A DNA stretch of 64,000 bases from JAUILA01 sp050289805 (GTDB taxonomy: Bacteria > Bacteroidota > Bacteroidia > Cytophagales > Cyclobacteriaceae). Numbering within the stretch: the stretch's first letter is position 1; every line of letters starts with the position of its first letter. The position numbers and the translations under genes are program-made. Under the pieces are notes generated by a model. That model did not search any database. It had not been told where the DNA came from and worked only from the letters and a program-made list of their open reading frames with translations. The stretch lies in the NCBI GenBank assembly GCA_050289805.1, contig JBNKGL010000001.1, forward strand, positions 273,543 to 337,542, in the 5' to 3' direction. This document shows positions 51,523 to 61,202 of this stretch, in pieces.

Positions 51523-53250
51523 ATGAAATTCCTAAGAAATTTACTTGCCAGTTTACTGGCCCTCATCCTGTTTTCGCTGGGAATCCTGTTTATAATAGGA
51601 TCGGTTATCAACAGTGAGAAACTCACCGAGGTAAAAGATAATTCAGTACTACACCTCAAACTTAATAAGCCCATTACCGAGCGCGAAATGGAAAATCCGT
51701 TCGAAGAGTTTGGATTTGCGCCCGGCCCGGCATCATCCATCGGTCTTCAGGAACTTAGGGACGCTCTTGAACACGCGGCGGGTGACGATAAAATCAAAGG
51801 CATTCTCCTGGATATGGACGGCTTCCTGGGCGGAATGGCAAGCCTGGAAGAAATCCGTATGATGATCGCTGATTTCAAGACCTCCGGAAAGTTCGTAAAA
51901 GCATACGCCCAGAATTATGGTGAAGGCGGATATTACCTGGCATCTGTTGCCGATAAAATCATGCTTCACCCCGAAGGCTCACTGGAATTTAACGGTCTCA
52001 GCGCAAATGTTCTTTTCCTGAAAGGCATGTTCGACAAGGTAGGCATCGAACCGCAGATATTCCGCGTGGGGGATTTTAAAAGCGCCGTAGAGCCGTTCAT
52101 CCGTAAAGACATGAGCGAAGAAAGTGAATTGCAGATGCGCGAATTATTGGCAAGCCTGAATACCCACATGCTTTCTTCTGTAGCCGAATCCAGGAATTTG
52201 CCTTTTGAGGAAGTTAAGAATATCAACGACAGCATGCTCGTGCAGAATCCACAGGATGCATTGGCACGGCGGCTGGTCGACAAACTCACCTATGACGATG
52301 AAGTCCGTGCGGATATCGGCGCTGAAGTAGGGGCAGAAGAGCTGAACCTGGTGACCTACAGTGACTACCGGAACAGCTATGCATCCTTCGGCTCTACAAA
52401 GAACAGGATCGGTGTTGTGGTGGCATCAGGCGATATTGTAGGCGGAAAAGGCAACTGGGATATGATTGGTTCAGACCAGTTCGTAAAGACCCTCCGTGAG
52501 CTCAGGGAAAATGATAACATCAAGGCCATTGTGTTGCGTGTGAACTCACCCGGCGGAAGCTACCTGGCCTCCGATGCGATCTGGCGCGAAGTGAAACTGG
52601 CTTCTGAAGTAAAGCCGGTCATTGCATCCATGTCTGATTATGCCGCTTCCGGGGGATATTATATTTCCATGGCATGCGATACCATCGTAGCTCAGCCGAA
52701 TACCATTACCGGTTCCATCGGTATATTCTCCATCCTGTTCAATGTACAGGAGCTGATGAATGATAAGCTCGGCCTCACCATGGATGGCGTGGCTACCGGA
52801 ATGTATTCAGATTTATACACTTCCGACAGGCCGTTGACCGACAATGAAAAGTCCATCATCCAGTCGGAAGTCGAAAAGAATTACGACACCTTCATCCGCA
52901 AAGCAGCGGAAGGGCGGAACATGAGTGAAGAAGCCCTGCGTGCCATAGCCTCCGGGCGTGTCTGGTCGGGAGACCAGGCCCTGGAGAATGGCCTTGTCGA
53001 TGTGCTGGGTGATTTCAATACCGCGGTTTCCATTGCTGCGGAAAAGGCAGGAATTGCGGACGATTACAACCTGCGGTTTTACCCGCCCCAAAAGTCGTTC
53101 TTCGAAGTGCTCATGGGTAACAATGAGGCCGAAGCAGCCGTCATGGAAAAGGAACTGGGGTCGTTATATCCTGTGTTTCAGCAGCTCAAAAAAATGGAAA
53201 CCATGACGGGCGTTCAGGCACGTCTTCCATATAAAATTGAAATTCATTAG
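51523..53250 (+). CDS. sppA: Signal peptide peptidase SppA, 67K type
   Basis: 575 residues. Membrane-bound serine protease (S49) that degrades cleaved signal peptides. One N-terminal membrane helix (about 5-28) and two tandem S49 halves. Catalytic dyad: Lys186 in VGDFKSAVEPF and Ser376 in DYAASGGYY; the typical LRVNSPGGSYLAS is present. Length fits the long E. coli-type SppA. Own transcription unit, divergent from folK and 43 bases before bioB. Confidence 0.95.
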   Translation: MKFLRNLLASLLALILFSLGILFIIGSVINSEKLTEVKDNSVLHLKLNKPITEREMENPFEEFGFAPGPASSIGLQELRDALEHAAGDDKIKGILLDMDGFLGGMASLEEIRMMIADFKTSGKFVKAYAQNYGEGGYYLASVADKIMLHPEGSLEFNGLSANVLFLKGMFDKVGIEPQIFRVGDFKSAVEPFIRKDMSEESELQMRELLASLNTHMLSSVAESRNLPFEEVKNINDSMLVQNPQDALARRLVDKLTYDDEVRADIGAEVGAEELNLVTYSDYRNSYASFGSTKNRIGVVVASGDIVGGKGNWDMIGSDQFVKTLRELRENDNIKAIVLRVNSPGGSYLASDAIWREVKLASEVKPVIASMSDYAASGGYYISMACDTIVAQPNTITGSIGIFSILFNVQELMNDKLGLTMDGVATGMYSDLYTSDRPLTDNEKSIIQSEVEKNYDTFIRKAAEGRNMSEEALRAIASGRVWSGDQALENGLVDVLGDFNTAVSIAAEKAGIADDYNLRFYPPQKSFFEVLMGNNEAEAAVMEKELGSLYPVFQQLKKMETMTGVQARLPYKIEIH

Positions 53251-53293
53251 AATTTGGTTGGTTCAATTGAGCCTTTCCTGCTAATTTGCTGAT

Positions 53294-54292
53294 ATGAATG
53301 AATTCAAAAATGACTGGTCAAGAGAGGAGATCGCCGAGATCTATAACAGCCCTGTTCTTGATCTGATATATCGTGCCGCCACCGTTCACAGGCAATATCA
53401 TGAATCCGGGGAAGTACAGGTTTGTACGCTGTTGTCGGTGAAGACCGGCGGATGTCCGGAAGACTGTGCATACTGTCCCCAGGCAGCCCGCTATCATACC
53501 GATGTAAAGGTTCATAAACTGCTACCTACTGAAGAAGTGATCCAGAAAGCGCTTGAAGCCAAAGAATCCGGTAGTACGCGCTTTTGTATGGGTGCCGCAT
53601 GGCGTGAAGTACGTGATAACCGGGATTTCGACCGTGTGCTGGATATGGTGCGTGGCGTATCATCCCTGGGAATGGAAGTTTGCTGTACACTCGGTATGCT
53701 TTCAGACGAACAGGCCAAAAAACTGAAGGATGCAGGTTTGTATGCCTACAATCACAACCTGGATACCAGCGAGGAGCACTACGGTGAAATTATTTCGACC
53801 CGTACCTATGACGATCGCCTGGATACGCTGGAGAATGTCCGCAATGCGGAAATATCTGTGTGTTCCGGTGGGATCATCGGAATGGGAGAGGGGGACGCCG
53901 ACAGGATCGGTATGCTGCATACGCTGGCAACTTTGCCTGAACACCCCGAATCGGTACCTGTGAATGCGCTCGTTCCCGTGGAGGGAACGCCGCTTGAAAA
54001 ACAACCGCGCGTGAGTGTCTGGGAAATGGTCCGTATGATCGCGACCGCCCGCATTATCATGCCGAAGGCCATGGTTCGCCTCTCGGCAGGCCGCGTACGG
54101 ATGAACCTTGAAGAGCAGGCCTTGTGCTTCATGGCCGGGGCCAATTCGATCTTCGCAGGTGATAAGCTCCTTACAACCCCTAACCCTGAAGTTGTTCAGG
54201 ATAAGGAGATGTTCCAGGTGTTGAACCTCAAGCCGCGGAAGGCATTTAAAGATGGCCCTGCCGTAAAATTTGAACAAATTCCACAACAATAA
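53294..54292 (+). CDS. bioB: Biotin synthase
   Basis: 332 residues. Radical SAM enzyme inserting sulfur into dethiobiotin. The 4Fe-4S motif CxxxCxxC is Cys54, Cys58 and Cys61 (GGCPEDCAYCPQ); further family features are YNHNLDTSEEHY, SGGIIGMGE and the closing NPEVVQDKEMF. Length is standard. No other bio genes are in the window. Biotin is needed for AccB encoded at 14.4 kb. Confidence 0.97.
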   Translation: MNEFKNDWSREEIAEIYNSPVLDLIYRAATVHRQYHESGEVQVCTLLSVKTGGCPEDCAYCPQAARYHTDVKVHKLLPTEEVIQKALEAKESGSTRFCMGAAWREVRDNRDFDRVLDMVRGVSSLGMEVCCTLGMLSDEQAKKLKDAGLYAYNHNLDTSEEHYGEIISTRTYDDRLDTLENVRNAEISVCSGGIIGMGEGDADRIGMLHTLATLPEHPESVPVNALVPVEGTPLEKQPRVSVWEMVRMIATARIIMPKAMVRLSAGRVRMNLEEQALCFMAGANSIFAGDKLLTTPNPEVVQDKEMFQVLNLKPRKAFKDGPAVKFEQIPQQ

Positions 54293-54350
54293 ATTAAACA
54301 CAATCACCTGTCTGGAATGAATCTTGCAGCAGGACATAAAAAAGAAACAC

Positions 54351-54974
54351 ATGAAAAAACTAGTATTATCCCTGTTGCTATTATTTCCGGCAGTACTCTT
54401 TGCCCAGGAGGAAGAAGTGAAAGCAACTTTTGAATCCTTTAAAGCAGCCATGGTCGATGGTGATACAGACGCCGTATTGGGGCTTACGTCATCCTCATCC
54501 ATGGATTATTATACGAATATGCTTGATTTGGTTTTATATGCCGACAGCGCCAAGGTTGCCGGCCTCCCATTGATTCAGAAAATTGGCGTACTGGGAACGC
54601 GGGTGCGGATTCCCAAGGAAGACCTGATGGGTATGGATGGTGAAGCCTTTTTCCGCTACAACATCGACAACAACAAGCAAAACGCGCAGCAGATCCAGAT
54701 GCTTGGCATTGGTGATGTGATGGCCGTGGATGATAATACTGCCCAGGGACAGGTGACGGCGAACGGACAGGCATTACCCATGAGCATTAATTTCATACAG
54801 GAAAGCTCCGGATGGAAAATAGACATGGCATCGCTGGAGAACATGAGCGAAGGTCAATTGACCCAGATCATACAGCAAAGTGGTATGGACTTCAACCAGT
54901 TCATTAAAATGGCGATGGCTCAGCAGGGCATGGAGGTAGATGACACCATCTGGCAGCCAATGGCAGAAAAATAA
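54351..54974 (+). CDS. Secreted protein, uncharacterised
   Basis: 207 residues from the ATG at 54351 (TTG at 54324 would add nine). Signal peptide MKKLVLSLLLLFPAVLFAQ. The mature part is helical at first (EEEVKATFESFKAAMVDGDT) and then resembles an NTF2-like scaffold (AQGQVTANGQALPMSINFIQ, SSGWKIDMASLENM). No specific family recognised. The gene ends exactly where the convergent cysM gene ends. Confidence 0.7.
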   Translation: MKKLVLSLLLLFPAVLFAQEEEVKATFESFKAAMVDGDTDAVLGLTSSSSMDYYTNMLDLVLYADSAKVAGLPLIQKIGVLGTRVRIPKEDLMGMDGEAFFRYNIDNNKQNAQQIQMLGIGDVMAVDDNTAQGQVTANGQALPMSINFIQESSGWKIDMASLENMSEGQLTQIIQQSGMDFNQFIKMAMAQQGMEVDDTIWQPMAEK

Positions 54975-55856
54975 TTAATCGAACAGATCTGAGCTGAGGT
55001 AGCGGTCGCCCCTGTCACATACGATAAAAACGATCAAACCTTCATCCAGCTCATCAGCAAGTTTTAAAGCGGCGGTCAGTGCACCGCCGCTGCTCATTCC
55101 GGACAGTACACCCTCTTCTTTGGCAAGCCTGCGCGCCATAACAGTCGCTTCCTGTTCACTCACATCGATGATCCTGTCGACCCGTTCCGGTTCAAATATT
55201 TTCGGAAGAAATTCCGGTGACCATCTTCGGATCCCGGGAATGCTGGAACCTTCCGTTGGCTGTGTGCCTACAATCTGAATCTCCGGATTTTGTTCCTTCA
55301 GGTACCGCGAAACACCCATGATGGTACCCGTGGTGCCCATGGCTGATACAAAATGGGTCACTTTTCCGTTCGTATCCCGCCAGATCTCCGGACCGGTGGT
55401 CTGGTAATGCATTCCGTAATTATCGGGATTGGCAAACTGGTTGAGCATGAAATAACCTTCCTCCTCCGCCATCTTTTCGGCAACTTCCCGTGAATATTCA
55501 ATGGTTTTATCGCCCGGGGTAAGAATGACTTCCGCGCCATAGGCCTTCATGGCCAGGATGCGTTCACGTGTCGCTTTTTCAGGCATCAGGAGTGTCATAT
55601 GCAATCCCATGGTCTGCGCGATCATCGCCAGCGCAATACCGGTGTTTCCACTCGTGGCTTCGACAAGACGATCTCCCCGCTTGATTTCACCCCTGTCCAG
55701 GGCGCCCTTGATCATGCCATAGGCGGCGCGGTCTTTTACACTTCCGCCCGGATTATTACCCTCGAGCTTTCCAACGATCGAAACGCCTTCCTTCACAGGT
55801 ATATGCTGAAGTTCTATCAACGGCGTATTGCCGATGAGCTCAAAGAGTGTACTCAT
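54975..55856 (-). CDS. cysM: Cysteine synthase B (O-acetylserine sulfhydrylase)
   Basis: 293 residues, PLP-dependent fold type II. PLP lysine Lys41 in GGSVKDRAAYG; phosphate loop TSGNTGIAL; GTTGTIMG. The C-terminal half, EGVLSGMSSGGALTAA, is conserved. Converts O-acetylserine and sulfide (or thiosulfate) to cysteine. CysE follows upstream by one base, so the two steps of serine-to-cysteine conversion are encoded together. Confidence 0.95.
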   Translation of the reverse strand: MSTLFELIGNTPLIELQHIPVKEGVSIVGKLEGNNPGGSVKDRAAYGMIKGALDRGEIKRGDRLVEATSGNTGIALAMIAQTMGLHMTLLMPEKATRERILAMKAYGAEVILTPGDKTIEYSREVAEKMAEEEGYFMLNQFANPDNYGMHYQTTGPEIWRDTNGKVTHFVSAMGTTGTIMGVSRYLKEQNPEIQIVGTQPTEGSSIPGIRRWSPEFLPKIFEPERVDRIIDVSEQEATVMARRLAKEEGVLSGMSSGGALTAALKLADELDEGLIVFIVCDRGDRYLSSDLFD

Positions 55857-55857
55857 A

Positions 55858-56679
55858 TTATTTAATGATTACCATATCGGATGTACCTTCATTGGTATGG
55901 GACATGGTGGCTTTATAATAAATTTTTGAATTGGCCGGCACACTTTGCGTAAGCCAGACATTTCCGCCAATAACGGATCCGGCGCCGATCACCGTATTTC
56001 CTCCCAGGATGGTGGCACCTGCATAAAGTACAACCCCATCTTCAATGGTAGGGTGCCGCTTGGTGCTCGCGTCTTCCTTGGAAACGCTCAGGGCTCCAAG
56101 GGTTACGCCCTGGTAGATCTTGACGTGATTTCCAATATGCGTTGTTTCACCGATGACGACCCCTGTACCATGGTCAATACAAAAATATTCCCCGATCTCG
56201 GCATGGGGATGAATATCAATACCTGTAATGCCGTGCGCATGCTCGGTGATCATTCTGGGGATCGTTTCCACTTCCAGGTCTGCCAGTTCATGGGCGATTC
56301 TGTACGCCGAAATCGCATAGAACCCCGGATAGGCACGTATGACCTCGTCGCGTGAACGCGCGGCGGGGTCCCCTTCATACATGGCGGTAATATCCTTCTG
56401 GATTGTTTCATAAATTACCGGCAGCCGTCCGAAAAACGCTTCCTCGATCTTCTGCTCCTCGGATTCCAGCAGGTTCCGGTAGAGGATCCTTCTGAGCATC
56501 ACGCGCAGTTCATCGACACGCACATGGATGGATTGGATGTCCGACAGTGATTTCTCTGCAAACGGGGGAAAAAGAAGGCCCAGGAGGCCGCGATAAAAAT
56601 TCCTGACCTCATGTGCGGGCGGGCACTTTGTGCATTCCTGGTGACTGTGCCAGAGCTGATTGATGAAGGATTCGTCCAT
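55858..56679 (-). CDS. cysE: Serine O-acetyltransferase
   Basis: 273 residues. Left-handed beta-helix acetyltransferase: GIDIHPHAEIGEYFCIDHGT, GVVIGETTHIGNH, KIYQGVTLGALSV and ATILGGNTVIGAGSVIGGN form the hexapeptide repeats with catalytic His in DHGTG and the N-terminal helical domain (about 20-150). Acetylates serine, the substrate of CysM, which lies one base downstream. Longer than the plant/EpsC-type short forms. Confidence 0.94.
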   Translation of the reverse strand: MDESFINQLWHSHQECTKCPPAHEVRNFYRGLLGLLFPPFAEKSLSDIQSIHVRVDELRVMLRRILYRNLLESEEQKIEEAFFGRLPVIYETIQKDITAMYEGDPAARSRDEVIRAYPGFYAISAYRIAHELADLEVETIPRMITEHAHGITGIDIHPHAEIGEYFCIDHGTGVVIGETTHIGNHVKIYQGVTLGALSVSKEDASTKRHPTIEDGVVLYAGATILGGNTVIGAGSVIGGNVWLTQSVPANSKIYYKATMSHTNEGTSDMVIIK

Positions 56680-56718
56680 GGTACGTTATATTATTAGTTT
56701 AAACGTACAATTGACACT

Positions 56719-57927
56719 TTAGTTCCCCGATGATCGCAGTAATGGTGCAAGAACGGCGGCGTCACCGTCACACTCGGGAGGTTCAATTCCCAGCAGCCGG
56801 CACATAAACGGGAAGACATGAATATTCTGAAAAGGGGGAACCGTGCTGCCGGGCCTGATATCCGGCCCCCAGGCATAGAAAATAGCACCCATCTCTGGTA
56901 CGGTATAGGGATCGAAACCATGGGAACCATAGTAGGCATTTTTTGATGACACCTTGAAGGCATGGCCTGCATCGGCGACCAGGAGAAGATCTCCCACGCG
57001 GCGGTCGGATGAATAGTGCCATTGTGAAGGAATGTCTTCACGCAGGTATACGCTGTAATGACTCTCCTGTGATTTCAGCCTGTCATAAATCCAGCTGATA
57101 TCCTCCGGGTCATTCACATACAGGTGGATATGGGTTTCGCTGTTGGATATTTTTACCGCGTCCTTCGGGAAGGTGATCAGATCCCCGAGATCAATATAGG
57201 TATCCACATCGTATTTCATTTCGTACATACCATGATCGGAGACCACAATCAGGTTGATCGGAAGTCCGCTTTCCTTAATACCATCCATAATTCTCCCCAG
57301 CAGACGGTCCGCTTCCAGCAGCACCTGGTGATTCTCCTCACTGTTGGGTCCGAAGTCATGGCTTTCCGAATCAACAATGGAGAAATAGAGCGTTACGACA
57401 TTGGGTCGTTCCTTTGCCGGCAGGGAAAACCACTGGAATACCGAATCGATGCGCTGATCATTGGGGAAATCATGATCATAAATCTTGTAAATATCGGGAT
57501 AGGTTCCCTGAACAGGCGCTTCAGAACCAACCCAGAAATAGGATGCCGACCGCAGTCCGTTATTTTGGGCATATTGCCAAATGGGTGTTCCGCCATAAAA
57601 TGATGCATCTTCCACGATGTCCCTGTTATTGGTACGGTAAAAGACATTCTTTTCCGGATCGTAAAAAGTATTATCAACGAGTCCGTGGTTTCCCGGATAC
57701 AGTCCTGTTACGAGTGTATAATGATTCGGAAAGGTTTTGCTGGGATAGCTGGGGCGCATGAAGGCGGTGGTAGCACCTTCTTTGGCGAGCTGAAGAAAAT
57801 GGGGAAGCTCATAGTGTTCTGCATGATCATACCTGAAGCCATCAAAGGAAACCAGCAAAACATAGTGATCCTGACCCTTCACGGATAATGAGAAGATTAA
57901 TAAGAAGCTCATTAACAGTACTTTCAT
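56719..57927 (-). CDS. Nucleotide pyrophosphatase/phosphodiesterase (NPP) family protein, secreted
   Basis: 402 residues from the ATG at 57927, with signal peptide (MKVLLMSFLLIFSLSVKGQ). Alkaline-phosphatase-superfamily fold: first metal Asp in VSFDGFRYDH, nucleophile Thr65 in PSKTFPNHY, DSESHDFGP, VSDHGMYEM and final metal His in GSHGFDPY. Cleaves phosphodiester or pyrophosphate bonds of nucleotides in the periplasm. No SusCD neighbours. Confidence 0.93.
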   Translation of the reverse strand: MKVLLMSFLLIFSLSVKGQDHYVLLVSFDGFRYDHAEHYELPHFLQLAKEGATTAFMRPSYPSKTFPNHYTLVTGLYPGNHGLVDNTFYDPEKNVFYRTNNRDIVEDASFYGGTPIWQYAQNNGLRSASYFWVGSEAPVQGTYPDIYKIYDHDFPNDQRIDSVFQWFSLPAKERPNVVTLYFSIVDSESHDFGPNSEENHQVLLEADRLLGRIMDGIKESGLPINLIVVSDHGMYEMKYDVDTYIDLGDLITFPKDAVKISNSETHIHLYVNDPEDISWIYDRLKSQESHYSVYLREDIPSQWHYSSDRRVGDLLLVADAGHAFKVSSKNAYYGSHGFDPYTVPEMGAIFYAWGPDIRPGSTVPPFQNIHVFPFMCRLLGIEPPECDGDAAVLAPLLRSSGN

Positions 57928-57988
57928 ATTGCAATTATATGACATCTCCGGTCATTTTCATGACCTTTTATAAAAAGGTAATATGAAA

Positions 57989-58996
57989 TTAGTGTTGTGA
58001 ATTCGCGATAAACGCGATGATATGCAATGCCATTTCGTCTCCCATATCCTCTTCGATGAAATGTCCGGTACCTGCCATATAAATATGAGGCTGGTTTTTT
58101 GCCCCCGGGATTCTTTCACGCAGGCTGCGGGCCCACCCGCTTGAGAAATTGTCGGTGGGGGAATAAAGCGTAAGAAATGGCTTGTCGAATTCCTTCAGCC
58201 GTGCCCAGGCCCGGCGATTTGCCTCGCTGGCCGGATTATCCGGTGTTGTGGGCACCAGCATGGGTGCAGAACGAATGCCCGACTTATGTGCTTCGGTAGG
58301 GAAGGGGGCATCGAACGCGGCAAGTTCCTCCCAGGTGAGGTCGACCGTTGTTTGTTCCTGCACCAGCTCAGCAACGGGAAATTTTTCATAATGCCGTGAT
58401 TCTTCCTGCCAGGCGATAAAACTTTCATTGGGAATTTCATCTCCGGTAGGAAGGCCTGTATTGCTGGCGGTAACTGTCGCAAACCGCTCAGGGACTTCGC
58501 CTACAATGCGCAAGCCAATCAGGCCGCCCCAGCCATGAACGAAAAGATTGATATTTTCAAGGTGGAGCTCATTGAACAGAAGCGTTTTCAACCATTGTAC
58601 GTGTCGGGCATAGGTATAATCGGAATCATTTGCCAACTTATCCGACATCCCGAATCCGATCAGGTCCGGAACGATGATGCGATAATCGGCCTCGATAAAG
58701 TTGGGGATCATCTTTCTGAACGTATATCCCCAGGTAGGTTCGCCATGCACCAATACGATCACCTTGTTACTTTTCGGATTGATATCAAGGTAATGCATGC
58801 GGATGTCACCATCCACAATCGCATAATGGGAGGGATACTTAAAATTTGTTATATTCTTGAAACGCTCTTCGGGCGTGCGAACAATTTGGAGGCTTTCAAA
58901 ATCCATGCGCACTTCTCCCTGGAGCGAAGAAGAAAGTTCCCTCGGGGTACAGGATACCGACAAAATAAAGCTCAATAAGACACCAAAACTCCTCAT
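57989..58996 (-). CDS. Haloalkane-dehalogenase-like alpha/beta-hydrolase lipoprotein lacking the nucleophile
   Basis: 335 residues; signal sequence with lipobox Cys16 (LSVSC). Alpha/beta-hydrolase fold with the haloalkane dehalogenase oxyanion/halide motif HGEPTW (about 84-89) and catalytic His in GHFIEED. The nucleophile elbow, normally V-x-D-W-G-G, reads VHGWGG: Gly155 (codon GGC at 58532-58534) replaces the Asp that attacks the substrate, while the halide-binding Trp156 is kept. A general acid Asp candidate (YSPTDNF) remains. Probably inactive as a dehalogenase or binding-only. Confidence 0.85.
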   Translation of the reverse strand: MRSFGVLLSFILSVSCTPRELSSSLQGEVRMDFESLQIVRTPEERFKNITNFKYPSHYAIVDGDIRMHYLDINPKSNKVIVLVHGEPTWGYTFRKMIPNFIEADYRIIVPDLIGFGMSDKLANDSDYTYARHVQWLKTLLFNELHLENINLFVHGWGGLIGLRIVGEVPERFATVTASNTGLPTGDEIPNESFIAWQEESRHYEKFPVAELVQEQTTVDLTWEELAAFDAPFPTEAHKSGIRSAPMLVPTTPDNPASEANRRAWARLKEFDKPFLTLYSPTDNFSSGWARSLRERIPGAKNQPHIYMAGTGHFIEEDMGDEMALHIIAFIANSQH

Positions 58997-59247
58997 GCTT
59001 TCGACAAATAATTACAGCGAATATAACGAGAAAGCGAATAATGAGGTTACAACATATTCCATTAACGGAGGTGTGGGGTTATAAAAAACTGATAATCAAG
59101 CATATAATAAATGCTTTTACTGAAGAATGACAAAAGGCAATAAATATCATACGGGTTTAAAGTTCAATATCAGCAGAATACATGATATGGGTCATGAATT
59201 CGGCATTATTTATGGCCTAATATTGAAGTGTCAAACAGAGAAACACC

Positions 59248-59817
59248 ATGAGAAAGTTAAATCAAATCGCAATTTTAGTTCTAATGCTGGTGCCAGCCTG
59301 GGGCTATGCCCAATATACGCTGGACGCATCGTCCTCATCCCTCGTAGTCGAGGGTACTTCCACACTGCATGACTGGGAGATCGAGGCGGAAGGTATGAAA
59401 GGAACTGCTTCAATTGATGCTTCCGGAAAGCTTGAGACTGTAAAGTCACTGAGCTTCACGGTAGTTGTCGATGGTCTGAAAAGCCACAAGAGTGGCATGG
59501 ACAAGAACACCTACAAGGCATTAAATGAAGACAAGTATCCCAACATTACCTATACGCTTACGAAAGTCAACGGTATTACCGATGCAGGTGGAGGAAAATA
59601 CAAAGTATCAACCACAGGAAACCTGTCAATCGCAGGAACCACCAAGTCTGTTAATATGGATGTCGTGGCCACGGTCTCAGGAACCAGTGTGAAATTCGAA
59701 GGAAATTACCCGATGAAAATGACACAGTTCGACATTGAACCGCCAACTGCCATGCTTGGCTCCATCAAAACAGGTGACGAAGTAACCGTGAAGTACACCG
59801 TAAATTATAAAAAATAA
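59248..59817 (+). CDS. YceI family protein, secreted
   Basis: 189 residues with signal peptide (about 1-21, ending WGYAQ). YceI lipocalin-like beta barrel: TLDASSSSLVVEGTSTLHDW, HKSGMDKNTYKALNEDKYP, TTGNLSIAGTTKSVNMDVV and FDIEPPTAMLGSIKTGDEV. Binds isoprenoid or other lipids in the periplasm. It precedes an outer-membrane barrel gene by 27 bases, and a second YceI-like gene follows that, which indicates a linked function. Confidence 0.92.
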   Translation: MRKLNQIAILVLMLVPAWGYAQYTLDASSSSLVVEGTSTLHDWEIEAEGMKGTASIDASGKLETVKSLSFTVVVDGLKSHKSGMDKNTYKALNEDKYPNITYTLTKVNGITDAGGGKYKVSTTGNLSIAGTTKSVNMDVVATVSGTSVKFEGNYPMKMTQFDIEPPTAMLGSIKTGDEVTVKYTVNYKK

Positions 59818-59844
59818 AGACGTTAGATTATAACAATACAAATC

Positions 59845-61122
59845 ATGAAAACTAAATCAATCATCTTGCTAATCGGTCTGCTGGCTATGGTGGCCAGTAC
59901 TGCGACCGCGCAGTTTAACCGAAACCTCCAATATTTCAGATATAATGATTTCAGAGGCTTAAATGTTTATGAAGAATCCAAAACCGACACTACAGGATAC
60001 ACCGGTATCCAGGTACGTGTAGGGGGCGACTTCGCTATTCAATTCCAGGGCCTGAGCCAGGAAAACTTTGCCAATAACCTTGCCGACCTAAGTGGTAACT
60101 TTAACCTGCCAACTGCCAACCTGAACCTCGACGTTCAGCTTTATGACGGTGTTCGCATGCACCTTCGTACCTATCTTTCTGCCCGTCACCACGAAGAATC
60201 ATGGGTAAAAGGTGGATATATCCAGATCGACAAACTTGAGTTCATCAAGCCCGGTTTCGCAGAGAACTTCATGAAAATTGCCCGATTCAGAGTTGGTTTG
60301 GACGAAATTAACTTCGGTGACGCTCACTTCCGTCGTACAGACAACGCGCGTGCCATCTTTAACCCGTTCGTTGGTAACCTGATCATGGACTCCTTTACTA
60401 CAGAAGCATTTGGTGAAGTTGTCTTACTGCCTTCCAACTTCGTTGTTGTCTTAGGTGTATCCAATGGTAAACTCAATCAAAACGTGATTGTAAACGACAA
60501 TACCGATAATAAACTGTCTTTCTATGGTAAACTCGGTTATGTCCTGCCCATTGGTGATGAAGGTGACTTCTTCCGTATCACAGGATCATGGTATCTGAAC
60601 AAAGGAACATCTACAGGTACTTACCTTTACGGTGGTGACCGCGGTGGAGGACGTTACTACGGTGTTATGTGGGCAGATGACGGAGAAGGCAACATTTCAG
60701 GTAGCGATTTTGAACCTCGTTTCAACCCAAGATTCCGACAAATGACAGCGTTGCAATTCACTCCTTCCTTTAAACTAGGCGGACTCGAATTCTTCGGATT
60801 GTATGAAATAGTAAGTAACGGTGAAGACCAGGGTAATGGTAAATTCAATCAATTCTCCGGTGAACTTCTGTACCGTTTCGGCGGACGTGACCAACTCTAC
60901 ATCGGTGGACGTTACAATCAGATCAGCGGTGAAATGAATGATACTGCTGAAAGCCAGAAAATCAACCGTGTGAATATCGGTGGTGGATGGTTCCTGACTA
61001 AGAACATTGTTACTAAACTCGAATACGTAAGCCAGCAGTACAAGGATGCAGGCTGGGAAGGTTCTAAATATGAAGGCGCGAAATTCGATGGTATCGTAAT
61101 CGAAGCAGCCATTAGTTTCTAG
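59845..61122 (+). CDS. Outer-membrane beta-barrel protein (porin-like)
   Basis: 425 residues with signal peptide (ending ATAQ). Many amphipathic strands with aromatic ends, for example LRTYLSARHHEESWVKGGYI, ITGSWYLNKGTSTGTYLYGG, LEFFGLYEIVSNGED and the final FDGIVIEAAISF with C-terminal Phe, as in outer-membrane porins. Resembles uncharacterised barrel proteins of Cytophagales; substrate unknown. Codon choice looks more uniform than in its neighbours, suggesting strong expression. Ends before a strong terminator. Confidence 0.82.
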   Translation: MKTKSIILLIGLLAMVASTATAQFNRNLQYFRYNDFRGLNVYEESKTDTTGYTGIQVRVGGDFAIQFQGLSQENFANNLADLSGNFNLPTANLNLDVQLYDGVRMHLRTYLSARHHEESWVKGGYIQIDKLEFIKPGFAENFMKIARFRVGLDEINFGDAHFRRTDNARAIFNPFVGNLIMDSFTTEAFGEVVLLPSNFVVVLGVSNGKLNQNVIVNDNTDNKLSFYGKLGYVLPIGDEGDFFRITGSWYLNKGTSTGTYLYGGDRGGGRYYGVMWADDGEGNISGSDFEPRFNPRFRQMTALQFTPSFKLGGLEFFGLYEIVSNGEDQGNGKFNQFSGELLYRFGGRDQLYIGGRYNQISGEMNDTAESQKINRVNIGGGWFLTKNIVTKLEYVSQQYKDAGWEGSKYEGAKFDGIVIEAAISF

Positions 61123-61141
61123 AATAGAATGCTTAAATTTT

Positions 61142-61170
61142 CAAAGGCCGGGGAATAATACCGGCCTTTG
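61142..61170 (+). terminator. Rho-independent terminator after the barrel-protein gene
   Basis: CAAAGGCCGG (61142-61151) and CCGGCCTTTG (61161-61170) form a perfect 10-base stem around a nine-base loop, followed by ATTTGTTATCTT. It separates the abundant barrel gene from the YceI-like gene, giving room for unequal expression. Confidence 0.85.
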
Positions 61171-61202
61171 ATTTGTTATCTTAATTGGAGAGATTCAAAA
61201 TC

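Noticed and set aside
53702..54502. 266-residue open frame antisense to bioB
   Set aside because: Overlaps bioB and the next gene on the other strand; no domain or start context.
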